A stretch of DNA of 64,000 nucleotides, taken from the NCBI GenBank assembly GCA_026225945.1, contig JAMJFZ010003655.1, positions 1-64,000 on the forward strand. The letters are read 5' to 3'. The stretch is from Cricetomys ansorgei. Taxonomy: Eukaryota > Chordata > Mammalia > Rodentia > Nesomyidae. Of this stretch, positions 40,220-52,560 are shown in pieces. How positions within the stretch are numbered: position 1 is the first letter of the stretch; the number at the start of each line of letters is the position of its first letter. Made by a program: the position numbers and the translations under genes. Under the pieces are notes generated by a model. The model had not been told where the DNA came from and did not search any database. It saw only the letters and a program-made list of their open reading frames with translations.

Positions 40220-41285
40220 ACTCCTACCTGCTAAGTAGTCACTGCAGTTCCCTGAAGTTGGCTCTCTCCTTGAATCAAAGGGCAGGGCTCTCCAGCCCCT
40301 CTGGGGATTTTTCTCCAGTCAGAAGACTTCTGCAGGGGGAAAGGAGAGGGCCCCAGTTCTGCACCTTATTTGCTATGTTATGGAGTCCGCATCTCCTCCA
40401 CACCCCTTAAGAAAACAACACCTCTGAGGCTCTTTGTGTCCACATCTTCCTAAAAGGGGCAGAGCGAACCCACAGACGCCCACTCCCGTTTCAGACCGCT
40501 TCGGTGTGTTCTGGCTACCTTGTCGCTTCGAGGCCTTTTTTACACCGAGCACATCTGTAACTCCTAAGAAGAATGGTGGCCCAAACAGGCCAGATCTCAG
40601 ACAGCGGGGAGTCTGCCGGAGGCCTGTGGCTCAAAGGCAAGTTTATCTGAGGGATTCAAGGAGCACGTTCAATAAATTACTTCCCACTTCTGACTTTCAG
40701 TGGGTCTGCCAAAGTCCAACTGGGACCCACACAGGTTAGATTTCAGGGAAGACTGAGATTATACTGTCTTTGGAGTCACACCCATCAGTACGTCAAACCC
40801 AGCAGGGTATGGGCTCATATCATCTGCCTGGCGGAAGATCCTAGTGTCCTTGGTTATGACGGTAGTTGGAGGGACTTGTTAGGGCACAGGACTGGGGACC
40901 CCAGGCTCCTTGAAAACCTGGATGCCTCTTATCCTTTCTAAGCTCCAGTTACCACTGTCTACTTCACAGTCCTGACAAGATGCGTGGTGTAGAACGCGTG
41001 TGTCACTCTCTTGGGGGCCTATGGGAGTGGCCGTCACTCTCTCAGGGAAATTTCTTTTAGTGTCACTACTATTGGGATTATGTTAAGATGGAAGGATGCC
41101 CTCCTGTATAATGTCCAGGAGCTAAAACCAAATTGCACACGTTTTCTTGGGATAATGCACACTCTCCTGATACTAAGGTTTTAACGTGAACTTCCTCAAA
41201 TGTTCTACAGATAACCAGACAGCTCTATTATAGAAAATAGTGTATGAGTGCATCATAAAAAGCAAATATCCTTCTCTCTTAAAAC
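40220..41285. other. Intron, no recognised elements
   Basis: A 101-codon plus-strand frame at 40434-40739 has no family likeness and no splice support. Otherwise nothing identified. Confidence 0.45.
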
Positions 41286-41289
41286 GCAA

Positions 41290-41445
41290 AAAGCCTGCCC
41301 AGCAGTGGTATCACACACCTTTATTCCCAGCACTCGGGAGGCAAAGGCAGGCAAGATCTCTGTGAGTTCGAGGCCAGCCTGGTCTACAAAGTCAGTCAGG
41401 ACAGCCAGGGTTACACTATGAACCCCTATCTCTAAAAACGAAAAA
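41290..41445 (+). mobile_element. B1 SINE
   Basis: 'gcccagcagtggtatcacac' to 'agccagggttacactatgaa', followed by an A-rich tail; slightly shortened by a deletion near the middle. Confidence 0.88.
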
Positions 41446-41496
41446 CAAACAAACAAAAACATAAAAAAAATCACTAGGAAGATATTTTTATTTTTA

Positions 41497-41672
41497 ATAA
41501 AGATTTGTTCATTTTTACTTTTTGTGTAGGTATGTTTGCCTACATGTATGTCTGTGTACGATGTGTGGTGTACCTGTGGAGGCCAGACAAGGATATTGGA
41601 GTCCCTGGAACTGGAGTTATAGGCAGTTGTGAGCAATGTATGGTTGTTGAGAACTGAGCCACGCCCACCCCC
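41497..41672 (-). mobile_element. B2 SINE
   Basis: Plus-strand 'aaagatttgttcatttttac' tail and 'ggagtccctggaactggagt' middle; the head is missing. Confidence 0.8.
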
Positions 41673-41674
41673 AA

Positions 41675-42690
41675 GACAGTCGTTTTAATGGTTAACTTAG
41701 AGAAACCTAACGGCATGGTGGGTTGACTATTAAAATAACCACGATAACACTTCAACCAACTGTAGACTTTGCAAGTCTTGAAACTGAAGTTTTGCTCATA
41801 AGAGCATGTTTTGTGCACCATTAGCTGAAGGCTTTGAATTCTATTTGCATGGAAAACTCACATTACGTGAATTCACATCACACGGTATATATGAGTTGGC
41901 CAAAATTTCAAAACTGATTTCAGATTAGGTTCCCCCTTCTTCACGAGGCAGAGGAAGGTGCTGAGTAGTGTGGTGGTCCATTACCCCGAAGACAGTGTCT
42001 TGCAGAGTAGAGGGCTGGAGACCCAGTCGTTGCAAATCCACTGAAGCATTTGGCCAAGAGCTGTCAGCTCCTGGCAACAGCAGAAGCGCTGTTCAACCTG
42101 CACCAAAGAAAAGCAGGGCATATTTCCTGACTATCATACTTTTCTCTTCAGATCTTACATATGGCAGATCTGACTTGACCTTGGAAATACATGCTGAATA
42201 AAATAACCTTTCACCCCAAGTAACTGCCCCAGTGTGTAGGGGTCAGCCAGGAACTTGGGAGGGTATGAATTGTCCTGATGATGTGTTGGTGTATGGACTG
42301 TCTGCTGCACAGATCATCCTCCTGCTTCTGTTTGTCCACAGGTAACAGTGAGCATTGCTCTATGACACCCTGAGTAAGTTCTAGTGATAACTACCCAGCA
42401 CTAGTTAAAACCCTCAGAGACGCAAGGACATGTGTTTGCAGAGGTGGACACCTTTGCTTCCTTTTTATTCCCTTCAGCTGATAAAATGAGTTTCTCTAAG
42501 TAAAACAACGTAAGTTTATTTTTACCCCAAGCACTGGGAACAGTAATTCAAGATCAAAAGATACTGACTGTCCCAAAGAAGTTAAAGATGCAGGCAGGCA
42601 ATTCTCTGTGCAGGGGTGGGGAGAATTAGGCTATGCCGTGAAGCATGATGGGAGACCCTAAGCCGCTAGGGCGATTTGGGTACTTATTTT
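41675..42690. other. Intron, no recognised elements
   Basis: 41968-42210 has LTR-like features (ends in aataaaataacc) but no family could be named. Confidence 0.4.
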
Positions 42691-42880
42691 TGAAAGCGAA
42701 ACCTCTTGAGACAATCTGTCCTATTTGCAGCTGGCTCCGCTCATGCCAGTGCAGCCAATTTCTCTGTCAAATTTAACAGTCCCAAGACCAAACCCATTAT
42801 CTGAACAGCAGAGGGGAAACTTCAATTAAATTTGGCGACAGAGTTAATCTTCATTTTAATTGAAAAAGAGGATGGTCGCA
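42690..42880. promoter_or_regulatory. Candidate conserved non-coding element
   Basis: Repeat-free, AT-rich stretch with TAATT/ATTA motifs (caattaaattt at 42823, gttaatct at 42843, ttaattg at 42857). It has an imperfect inverted repeat: ctctgtcaaattt at 42762-42774 against aaatttggcgacagag at 42828-42843. Conservation cannot be tested here. Confidence 0.35.
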
Positions 42881-43860
42881 GACATGCCTCTCTCTCTACA
42901 GTAGCTACCGTGAGACGTGAGCCTCACGCATCTGCTTCTGAATTACGTTATCTATTGCTGGTGGTTTCTATCCTATCTGTCCTAACTTAACTGCCCTGCA
43001 GCATTAATAAACAGACTGCCAGCTCATCTGACGGGATCCTTCTGGCTTCTTCTGGTCCTCGCCCCACACAGCAGCCTCTCCCTTCAGTCTGCCCGACTCA
43101 CCCATCTCCCAGCCACTACCACGCCTAAGCCCTGGTCCTCTCGGTGTCCTTACCACCCCTCCTCTGACAGATGTTCCCTTCTGCCATTCTTGTCCTCGGT
43201 TTCCCAGGGACTGGTCGGCACTTCCCTCTTCTCTTCCCCCTTGTTCTTTCTTCAATCGTTGTGAACTGGTTTTTCTCTCACCACTAAAAACAGCATCCCC
43301 AGAGACCCTAGGAATTTCCAAAATGGTGGCCATGGTCAGGATTTTACTCCCTTGTCATCCAGTTCCACCGAGAAGCCCCTGGTCAGTCCTTTCTTTCCAC
43401 TTGAATCACCACCCCCAGCCAGCTCTCATTTTTCTCCATGGCCTTCACAGGCTGGTCTTGCCTCTAAAATATTTATACTCTGTAGTGCTGAACCATCTTG
43501 AGAAAGCTTCCTGGAATATTTATTCCACGCTTACCTCCCTTTGACTAGGACACGAGTAGAAAGAAATCCCCAAAGGTATCAGGAACATCGTGAAATCGAA
43601 TATTGTGTGGCAAGAAATGCACTGGATATATACATAGATACCAATAAAAATATGAAAGTAGACGTTGAGATCTGTGCAGGTTAAAACTAGTTCCGCATCA
43701 CAGCAAGCATCCTTACTGACAAAACTATACTAAAGCCTTTTCGAAATGTCAAAACGTGAAACACTGTGCGGAGACATAGCCACACTACATCCAAAGAGGA
43801 ACTCTCTCGAGATTTTACTAGTACCCTGCATTTATTTATTTGTTTATCCTTATACTCGTT
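42881..43860. other. Intron, no recognised elements
   Basis: A 109-codon minus-strand frame at 43004-43333 looks like chance in a C-rich region. Confidence 0.45.
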
Positions 43861-43865
43861 TTGCT

Positions 43866-43940
43866 GTTAAGGCTAAAACCCAGGGTCCTGTGCATGCCAG
43901 GCCAGTGCTCTACCACTGAATGACAGCTCTAGCGTCTACA
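43866..43940 (-). mobile_element. ID-like SINE
   Basis: Plus-strand 'aacccagggtcctgtgcatg' then 'gtgctctaccactgaatgac' is the reverse of an ID head. Confidence 0.75.
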
Positions 43941-44394
43941 GCTGAATGAACTGTAAAGGGTTCTATGTCACACCCCCCTCCCGCCAAGGCTCAGGGTCAT
44001 CCTAGAAGAGGGGGCAGAGGGACTCTAAGAGCCAGAGGGAGTGGGTGACTGTACTGAAACACATTTGCTGGATGTGATTGGGCATTTGAACATATGAACT
44101 CACAGCAGCCAGTCAAAATCACAGCACGAGTTGGGGAGGGGCTTCCTGAGCCCCTCCCCTATCTAAGGAGCAACTGGCCCTTGATGGTCACTGGGGGAGA
44201 GAGTAGTTGCACCACACATGCTTACAGAGAGCTCCAACTGGACTCAGTGGGTATTAGATTGGAAGAAAAGGAAAGAGAGAGAAGGGAGGGAGAGGTGGTG
44301 GGGAGTTTGATGGGGAAGTTTGAAGGGGAGGGAAGCTCGAAGCAGTGAATTAGATCCAAACACATTAGAGACAAGTGTGAGTATTAAATAAAAT

Positions 44395-44566
44395 GTTTCT
44401 TTACATTTTTAGTGTGGGTGTGGTGTGGTTGCGATGGAGTGTGAAGGTCAGAGGACACTCCGAGGGAGTTGTTTCTCCCCTACCATATAGGATCTGGAGA
44501 TTGGACTCTGGGTGCCACGCTTGGTGGCAAGCACCCGTACCTGCTGAGCCATCTTGCTGGCCCTTG
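44395..44566 (-). mobile_element. B2-related SINE
   Basis: Reverse head 'acctgctgagccatcttgct' and 'gcttggtggcaagcacccgt'; a known variant type of tRNA-derived rodent SINE. Confidence 0.7.
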
Positions 44567-44767
44567 AACAAACGTTTATCCGGATTTTTTGTCATTAAAA
44601 AACACAAAATACTTTCATATGATCTCTTACTCGTGTTAAAGAAATGATGTCTCTGTCAGTTCTCAAAAGAAGCACAAATGATAGGGAAAATCAAATCAAA
44701 AGAATACTGAGACTCCATCCTGTCAGCACAGCTGTCACCAAGAAGGGACATGACCACTGGCAAGGAT

Positions 44768-45345
44768 GATGGGGGAGGGACCAGGATGCTAGGGAGGGAC
44801 CAGGATGCTGGGGAGAGACCAGGATGCTGAGGAGGGGATAAGGATGCTGGGGAGGGACCAGGATGCTGGGGGAGGGACAAGGATACTGGGGAGGGACCAG
44901 GATGCTGGGGAGGGACCAGGATGCTGAGGAGGGGACAAGGATGCTGGGGAGGGACCAGGATGCTGGGGGAGGGACAAGGATGCTGGGGAGGGACAAGGAT
45001 GCTGGGGAGGGACAAGGATGCTGGGGAGGGACTAGGATGCTGGGGGAGGGACCAGGATGCTGGGGAGGGACCAGGATGCTGGGGGAGGGACCAGGATGCT
45101 GAGGAGGGGACAAGGATGCTGGGGAGGAACCAGGATGCTGGGGGAGGGACAAGGATGCTGGGGAGAGACCAGGATGCTGAGGAGGGGACAAGGATGCTGG
45201 GGAGGGACCAGGATGCTGGGGGAGGGACCAGGATGCTGAGGGAGGGACCAGGATGCTGAGGAGGGGACAAGGATGCTGGGGAGGGACCAGGATGCTGGGG
45301 GAGGGACAAGGATGCTGGGGAGGGACCAGGATGCTGGGGGAAGGG
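44768..45345. repeat. Minisatellite, about 30 units of 19-20 bases
   Basis: The block ggatgct recurs about 30 times, in 19-base (gggaccaggatgctgggga) and 20-base forms plus a 'gaggaggggacaagg' variant. The plus strand is G-rich. Long open frames of SILVPPPA-type and MLGRDQDA-type peptides on the two strands result from the repeat. Confidence 0.97.
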
Positions 45346-45478
45346 GTCCCATCCTCTGTTAGTAAGGAAGCTGTGGGAAGGGGTCCTATCCTCTGTTAGT
45401 AATGAAGCTGGGGGAAGGGATCCTATCCACTGTTAGCAAGGATGCTGGGGGAAGGGGTCCTATCCACTGTTAGTGGAG
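45332..45478. repeat. Minisatellite, four 37-base units
   Basis: 'ctgttag' recurs at 45356, 45393, 45430 and 45467, exact 37-base steps, with 'ggaaggggtcctatcc' between. It directly follows the 19-20-base array and shares its 'gatgctggggg' end. Confidence 0.92.
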
Positions 45479-45835
45479 GTGGAAAGCTGGGTATCCACAG
45501 TGGAAAACAGCACGGGAATTCTTCAGAAGGTTAAAAATAGAATTATCATGTGGTTCGTGGATGTTGCTCCCGGGTAGACGCTTGAAGGAATCTAGGTCAA
45601 CAGAAACACCTCCATATCCGAGTGACTGTGGCGCTGTCTACAGACGCCATGGCACAGACTCGGCTTCAGCACATCCACAGACGGAGACGAAGAATCCTGG
45701 CGGGTATACACGGTGGAGTTTTACTATTTATATTAATTACAAAGATGCAAGAGGTGTGTTACATGTGCAGAGGTGGATGAAGCTGGAGAACTCCACTGCA
45801 TATGCCTCCTGCCATGTGTGGAATCTCGGTACCCC

Positions 45836-45870
45836 GCGGCGGCGGGGGGGGGGGATTGTGGGGGGGGAGA
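45836..45870 (+). other. Guanine-run tract
   Basis: A run of eleven G and a run of eight G within 35 bases, after gcggcggc. It could form a G-quadruplex. Confidence 0.5.
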
Positions 45871-46149
45871 AAGGGAGAGAGGGAGGGAGAATTGATGCCC
45901 ATTGGGGAAGGTTTGTTTGGGAGGAGTGGCCACTGGTAATTGCCTGTTCCCTCGGTGTATGACCCCTGCATCCATGAGTATATGCACAGCGCTAGTTCAT
46001 CCCAATGAGTTATAGAAAAACATATGAAGCTGGGAAGACATGTTGGGGGGTCCTGGTGGAAGCTGGAGACAGGGAGTGGGGCTGAATAAGATAAGCATAC
46101 ACTGCACATATGTGCGGGTTTTCAAAAAATAAATAAAAATGTTAAATAG

Positions 46150-47790
46150 ATTATAGCCACAGTCAGAGGAACTGACTACTTCTAAATTGTAATACGAAGC
46201 CCTTTGACTGTATTTTTTCCTATTTCAAGATACCTTTTACATGGATTTATTTGCTCTAAGTTCCAACGTGCTATGGTGGGGCACTAAATGTCACTTCACA
46301 GGTGAGAAGTCCTATGTAGGAACCACAAAAGCGATGCTTTCACCCGCATGATTACAAGCATGTTCACAACGAGGAAAACAAACTTCAGGTTGAGCCACGT
46401 GCAGAGAAAAGTGACTCTGAGCTCATTTGGGAGAGCATTTCGCTCAGCTGCTCAGTGAGATCTTTCCTCAATTATCATCTCTGCCTTCAGCCACTGGTGA
46501 TGCTCTGGTTCTGCCTTACGGTGAGTCTACAGGTTTCCTGGGAATAACTTCAGAGATTAGGTGTGGGACCGTGGAAACAGGTCAAAACCGCGCATGGCTG
46601 GTTGAGGGCACTAGCAGCTTCTGCTCTTCTGCAGAAGACCACGCCCCCCAGCCCCCTTTCCCCTCCCCCACCCCATCACTGACTGGGTCAATGCCCCAGC
46701 CAGCTCTGAATAAGCCAGTGGCAATTGGCAGATTGACTACCTGTTCCCCCACCCTTGTACCCCCAATAAATTCACCTGACCCTGTGCAATAAAGGACTTT
46801 TTGGCTACCTCTGAGTGGAGCCCAGGGTAACTTGATTTATCCTGTCCAGCTTTAGGAGCCCTGACCGTATTCCCGGCCACTGTGCCAGAACCACGCCCCT
46901 CCTGCATTCCCACCCGCCACTCGCAGAGTGGCCCCTGCATCCAGCGGTGATGGGGTTGATTCATATGGGAGGGGGATGAGGCCCGCCGAGGACAAGGCCA
47001 CGGACCAGCGAGTCCAGCCAATTAAGGAAGGGAAGTACCAGCCTAAACTGCCTCACTCCCAAGCAGCTAGTTCAAAAGTATATTGGCTTAATTATACCTG
47101 GAAAAAAATAAGCTACCTCCTCTTCAAGAAAGACATAAATATTTTGAATCTGTCCATCAGTCCCTCTCTGTTCTAAAAAGTATTATTCTCATGATCATCT
47201 CAATGGCCATCAGGGAGTTCAATCTAGATTATTCTCTGTATACCTTTATCAGATGTGTTGAAGCAATATGGCATCAGATTAGAGAGGGTTTTGGTCAAAA
47301 CGACAAGGAGATTCGCCCTTAGAGAAGCAGGTTTGGAACCCTATACAGTGATCTGAAGGTTGTATCTCTGCTGTTCACACATCCACAGCCAGCAGACACT
47401 CAATGTTTTCCTAGCACAGAAAGACTGGCAGGAACAATAGTGCAGAAAAATCACTCACTGGCATGCTTGCCCACCCTGACACACACCAGGGGAGGTTAGT
47501 GAGGCTTTAAACAATCGAAGACAATGGCTGTGTGAGGCTCTGGCGTATAAAGACCCAGTAATTCTGGCCCTCAGTGCAACTCACAGACTCCTTAAATGTT
47601 GAAGAGGGGTTCCAGATGAAAGGACACGCTATCTGGAAGTCTGAGGGCAATGCAGGCCATCTGAGCGTGAAATGCAGGACTAGCTAAGTGTCCAATCTCT
47701 GGACTATATGTGTCCCAAGGAAAGTAAAACTAATCTGTAGAATTATTGGTTGGTCAACTTACTGATAATTTACTTGTTTACTTTAAATAT
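46150..47790. other. Intron, mostly unassigned
   Basis: 46600-46830 has two AATAAA signals, a C-rich middle and a sharp change in composition, which hints at an LTR, but no family or boundary was recognised. Confidence 0.35.
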
Positions 47791-47792
47791 TT

Positions 47793-48003
47793 GCTTATCT
47801 TTATTTTACATGTATAGGTGTTTTGCTTACATGTATGTGTACCGTGTGCATGCAGTGCCCGTGCAGACCAGAAGAGGGCATTAGATCCCCTGGTTTTGGA
47901 GTTACAGATGCTTATGAGCCATCATGTGGGTGCTGGGAATGGAATCCTGGTCTTCTAGAAGATTAGCCAGTGCTTTTACCTGCTGACTCATCTCTCCAGC
48001 CCT
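47793..48003 (-). mobile_element. B2 SINE
   Basis: Near-complete minus copy; plus-strand 'ccagaagagggcattagatc' and the reverse head ending 'catctctccagccc'. Confidence 0.9.
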
Positions 48004-48011
48004 GATTAGTG

Positions 48012-48100
48012 GGGTCACTGGGGAGAGGGTTGTGGGGATTGAGCCTAGGGTGCTGTACACACTAGGCAAGTATTCTGCCGTTGAGCTACATCCTTAGCTC
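48012..48100 (-). mobile_element. ID-like SINE
   Basis: Plus-strand 'gattgagcctagggtgctgt' and 'gccgttgagctacatcctta' are the reverse of an ID head. Confidence 0.65.
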
Positions 48101-48104
48101 AAAA

Positions 48105-49600
48105 TGGAAAAGGTCTCCTGTGAGTACAGATAGCAAACATCCTGACCATGTCTGTTCCTCTCATCAGATAGGTTCTGAAGTCACAAGAGAAGCTAGTGTG
48201 GGTGTGTTTTCACTTCTCCAAGGTTTCACTACTTAGAACCATAATCGAGCTTCATAGAACTGGAAACACTGGTCCCATATAGACTGTTGGTGGTAGGTCA
48301 AGGTGGTCACAATGCCAGCACTGTATCCTGCTAGTGTCAGGAAGGCACCAAGCTGGGCACCATGCCAGCTCTAACGTCAACTCCCAGGAGATGAAGCCTG
48401 AGACCAGGGACTGACTCTCCTTCCAGAACCTGGAACTTTAGCATACCATACGCCACCATTAGCATATGATGCTAATAACTATTGGCTGTCCAGAAGCTAG
48501 CGGACTGTGGCGGTACTTCATGCAGGCTTGGCCTTACGACACACGCTGGGTGCTGTGATATCTGGCATCCTGGATTTCTCAAAGATTTCCTACTTTGAGA
48601 AAATAGTTTGTGATAGTCTAGTTTATGTTGACTCTCATTCATGTCTTAGACGTTAGCAACCCGGTTAGGTCAAGCCTCTGCTCCAACTCTGCAGTAACAT
48701 GACTAAACATCTTAATGAACTATCACAGCTCCCGCCAGCCCACACCTGTGCTCCCAACCGGGCACATGGCCAGTATCTGAAAGACCCTCCTGGGTCTGAT
48801 CCAGTGGATATCATGTGAGGGACAGTTATCCTGGCTCAGGCAAACCTCGCCTTCACAAAACCTTTCATCATGAAAATCCTGGCAACTTGGCTCTCTCCCT
48901 CCACTCTAGTCTCCGCTGAAGGGCAGGTGAAAGATATGTGGTCTGGCTGCTTTGGAAAATATTTGCCTTTTCTGAGATGCCAGAGTCAAAACAAAACCAC
49001 AGCTCTTTCTAACTCTTGTCAGGTGAGGTGAGATTTTTCCTTCCTGTTGAATGTTCTAGGCTCTGGCACTTGCCAGTGTCCCTAAATAGTTTCCACTGCA
49101 GTTCTTTACAGAGACAATGGAAAGTTCCAGTGATGCAAGAGTTAAAACATTTGCTTTGTTCGCTGCACATATTAGGGTTACGACTGCACATGATAGGGCT
49201 ATGACTGGCTGCCTGACTGCTTTCACCCTACAGTAGACAATGCTGAGTCCTGACTAAGTGACTTTACCAGAAGCATAGGTCAACTACAGTTCTATGATAG
49301 AGAAGGAAGTTTCTTGAGCATTAGCTAGCTAGGTTATAGGAGAGGGATCAGACAAAAGAGCCATCCTGGGAAAACATAAAAATTCTTGAAATTCTGAACT
49401 TACTGGAACAACCCATCTTTTTCTATGGTGGGTGACTTGGGCTTTCAATAAGACCTGGCACTACGCTGTTCATAGTGTCTCTGCCTGCCAATCCTCAGGG
49501 ACTTCTGACAGTTCTTTGAAGGCCGCTGAAAACCGCCACTGTTGGACTCACTTCATATCCTGGTTTACACTGCCTTGGTCCTCACTGTTCACCTATGTAG
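48105..49600. other. Intron, no recognised elements
   Basis: Unique-looking; open frames are short. Confidence 0.45.
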
Positions 49601-49604
49601 TTAT

Positions 49605-49962
49605 TTGACCGAGAAATGTCTCCCACAGGATCATGTGTTTGAACACCCGGGCCCCAGGAGGTGGTGCTGTTTTGGAAGGTTATGAAACCTTTAGGAGTTA
49701 TGGCCTTGCTGGAGGAAGTGTGCCACTGTGGGTGGGCTTTGAAAGTTTATAGCCTCACGCCACTCCCAGTTCACTCTCTCTGCTTTGTTTGTGGTAGAAG
49801 ATACGATCTGTTAGGTTCCTGCCCTACTGCCCACGCCCAGACTTCCTCCACCGTTATGGACACTCTCTCTCTGGATCCATGAGCCCAAATAAACTCTTTT
49901 TTCCTTAAGCTGCTTTTTTTGTCAGGATGTTCTCTCACAAACAAAACATATCTAAGGCAGCA
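49605..49962 (+). mobile_element. LTR-like rodent repeat
   Basis: 'tgtttgaacacccgggcccc', 'gccttgctggaggaagtgtg' and 'aaataaactcttttttcctt' match a common rodent LTR-like repeat related to that at 38160-38473. Family name uncertain. Confidence 0.6.
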
Positions 49963-50349
49963 TCTGTGGAAACCCTTAGTGCTTTGTTGGAAACATAGTG
50001 GTCTTGTCTTCTGTTGTGAACTTTTATTTGTTGGCCTCTGTCACCTCCCAAAAGTACACAGAGGCCTAAATGAGTTGATTTGAAATAGTTCTGGCTGTAC
50101 CATGTATCATGGCCAAGTTTTGGACGAAAAAATCTGGCCAAGAGCGGGCAGCCAACTGCTTACTCAAGCCTCCGCTCCGCTTGAGTAAACACACAGAGAG
50201 CTGGCTTCCACGAAAACACCAGAAGACGAGGTTGGTTGACCCTAGATCTCCAATTACAACTGTGGAGACGACGAAAAGAACTGAGTGCCTCACGTGTGTG
50301 CATAAGCACCTCAGGGGCTCCACACGTGTCCCTTCGGCCACCCTGGGTA

Positions 50350-50510
50350 TCAGGCACTGACACTCATCCTGCAAATGGGGAAGCCACCTGCAACCACAGT
50401 TCCAGGGGACCTGATGATCTCTTCTGGCCTCTGAAAGCACCACACACACGCATGCGGCACACCAGGATGCACACAGGTGAAACAGTCATACACACAAAAC
50501 ACATCTTTAG
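50350..50510 (+). mobile_element. B2 SINE fragment
   Basis: Middle and tail only: 'ttccaggggacctgatgatc' and a CA-rich end. Confidence 0.6.
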
Positions 50511-50831
50511 AAACCAAACATTTACGTTCCACTGTGTGTGAAGACTCACAACTGGGAACATGAGGAGAGAGAGGGGAGGCAGAGAGAGGACGCATAAGAC
50601 ACAGAGACTCAGATGTTGTCTCTCAGTAAGCTCTAGGTGCTTTTCCAACAGAAAATTCCACCCCCATGAAAATAAAGTTTATACTATGGACTGATATGTG
50701 CACACATAATCAAAAGGTCCACAAAGCAACATATGCTCTTAAAGCCATAGCATTCTCTATTCATTCTACATAATTATTCTAATTCAGTGAAGATAATACT
50801 TTACTGAGAGGACAAAATGGTAGCTCTAAAG

Positions 50832-50833
<2 letters not shown>

Positions 50834-50912
<79 letters not shown>

Positions 50913-50930
50913 AGAGAGAGAGAGAAGGCA
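50834..50930. repeat. (TG)n(AG)n compound microsatellite
   Basis: About 38 bases of TG followed by about 55 bases of GA. Confidence 0.97.
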
Positions 50931-51341
50931 TGTGTATGTGTCCACAGGAACATAGTTTTATGGACACATTAGAAACAAAGTTAAGTGAACCTTTTTGTTG
51001 AGGAAGAGTGAGTTGAGTCTTGATAGACAGGCAGGAGGAGATACTGAAAATTCCCAGAGGTTTAGTATTCATAAATGCATGGTGACGGGCAAGAAATGGG
51101 TTTCTACAGTGCATGGTAGAAGCTATGTAGATTGTGGCAAAATCAAGAGATAGCAGAATGTGAAATGAGAGTTTCAAATGAAAGAGGAGCCAAACGGAAG
51201 ATTTCTCAGAAAGGATCAGAGGAGAGAGATGGCGACATCCCTGTGGCTCTCCTCACTGCACCCTGCTCTGGGCACTCCTACCTGGATACGCAGGGGCTGA
51301 CTATGACTTACAGCCTGGGGAGGAAACCGAGAATTCCACAG

Positions 51342-51500
51342 ATGCTGGGCAAGCAGTGGTGCATGCCTTTAATCCCAGCATCGGGTGAGGCGGAGGCAGG
51401 TGGATCTCTGTGAGTTCGAGGTCAGCCTGGTCTACAGAGTGACTTCCAGGACAGCCAGAGTTGCAACAGAGAAACTCTGTCTTGAAACCACAAAATAAAA
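51342..51500 (+). mobile_element. B1 SINE
   Basis: From 'gctgggcaagcagtggtgca' to 'caacagagaaactctgtctt' with an A-rich tail. Confidence 0.92.
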
Positions 51501-51999
51501 TAAAATAAAAATAGAGTAGGAAGATGGCTTGAGAAGACCACATCTCCTGTGTACTATCTGGAAATGCTAGTGGAGCATACAGACTTTTAAAATGCACGAA
51601 TGAGCTGACCGGACACACAAAGGGCAGGGAATGGGTCGGCTGTGGCTGCCCGTGGGATGGCTTTCTGTCTCATTGTCCCAGCAGCATTTCTGCTGTCTAC
51701 AGGGAGCTTTGGGCCTCCAGTGGAGGACACTGGAGATACAGGACCTCATATAAACTCGGTTCTAAAACAACAAGGACAATTCATCATTGGCAAAAGTTAC
51801 CAGGTACAACAAACACAAACACAGGTCTTTGAGAATCAGTATCATAGCAAATCCCTTGAGAGGACAGAAAATGTGTTCTTAAGGTGATTACATAAAACAA
51901 ACTTGTGAAGATAAGGAAGGAAATGCATTCAAACCCCAGAAATCCTTAAATAGATAGTAAAAGAGAGATAAACAGCACTTCTGCTGGGTTCAGAATTTT

Positions 52000-52560
52000 G
52001 CATAGGAGGCTTAAGTAACGTTCCGGATAAAGCCCAAGGGAACACTACTGAATTGAAATGCAGGTCTGAGGAAAAAACTTAGAGCGCGTTCAAGACGAAG
52101 CGGTAGCAATGATAGGAGAAGAGCAAAAAGATACGCGATGCACGAAGAAGCCAACGAACGTGTCCTGGGAATGAGGAAACCGACGAGACAAAGAACTGCC
52201 AAGAGTCTTCCAGACGTGATGACTGGCTGAGTGATGTAAGTCTTAACTCACAAGGGAGAAGAGTCTAAACACAGAAATAAGAAGAAGTTCACATGCAAAC
52301 ACAGAGTCAAAGTGCACAGCTCCAAAGGCAAGAAGAAAACCATAAAAGAAGACAGAGAAAAAAGCAATTAATCTACAAAGAAATAAAACAGGAGACGTTC
52401 CAATGGGAACTACAGAGGCAACCGAGTGAAACAGAGCTTCGGAGGTCTGGTCTAGAGGTCGAGAGGACAAGTGAGCTCTGCCTGGAATTCTATACCCAGC
52501 CCAACTATCACTGGTGACTGATGGGGTCGATGGTGCTGAGCTGAGCAAGAGTGAGTTCTC
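52000..52560 (+). mobile_element. L1/HAL1-like remnant
   Basis: 'gcctggaattctatacccag' with 'cccaactatcactggtgact' is typical of old mammalian HAL1/L1 sequence. Upstream A-rich text (aagaagaaaaccataaaaga) fits. Strongly decayed. Confidence 0.4.

Larger units (their letters stand above)
44640..46140 (+). mobile_element. Ancient L1 ORF2 3' fragment carrying two minisatellites
   Basis: L1 ORF2 wording before the arrays: 'gggaaaatcaaatcaaaaga' (44682) and 'caccaagaagggacatgacc' (44737). After them: 'ccactgttagtggaggtgga' (45464), 'cagtggaaaacagcacggga' (45498), 'ttcagaaggttaaaaataga' (45522) and 'gatgaagctggagaactcca' (45776). The arrays sit where L1 reads 'gcgaggatgtggagaaaggg'. Confidence 0.7.

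Noticed and set aside
44656..45309. 217-codon minus-strand frame of Ser/Pro/Leu repeats
   Set aside because: Produced by the 19-20-base minisatellite; the same region is open in several frames on both strands.
46600..46830. Possible LTR with two AATAAA signals
   Set aside because: No family wording, ends or duplication could be recognised, so not called as an element.
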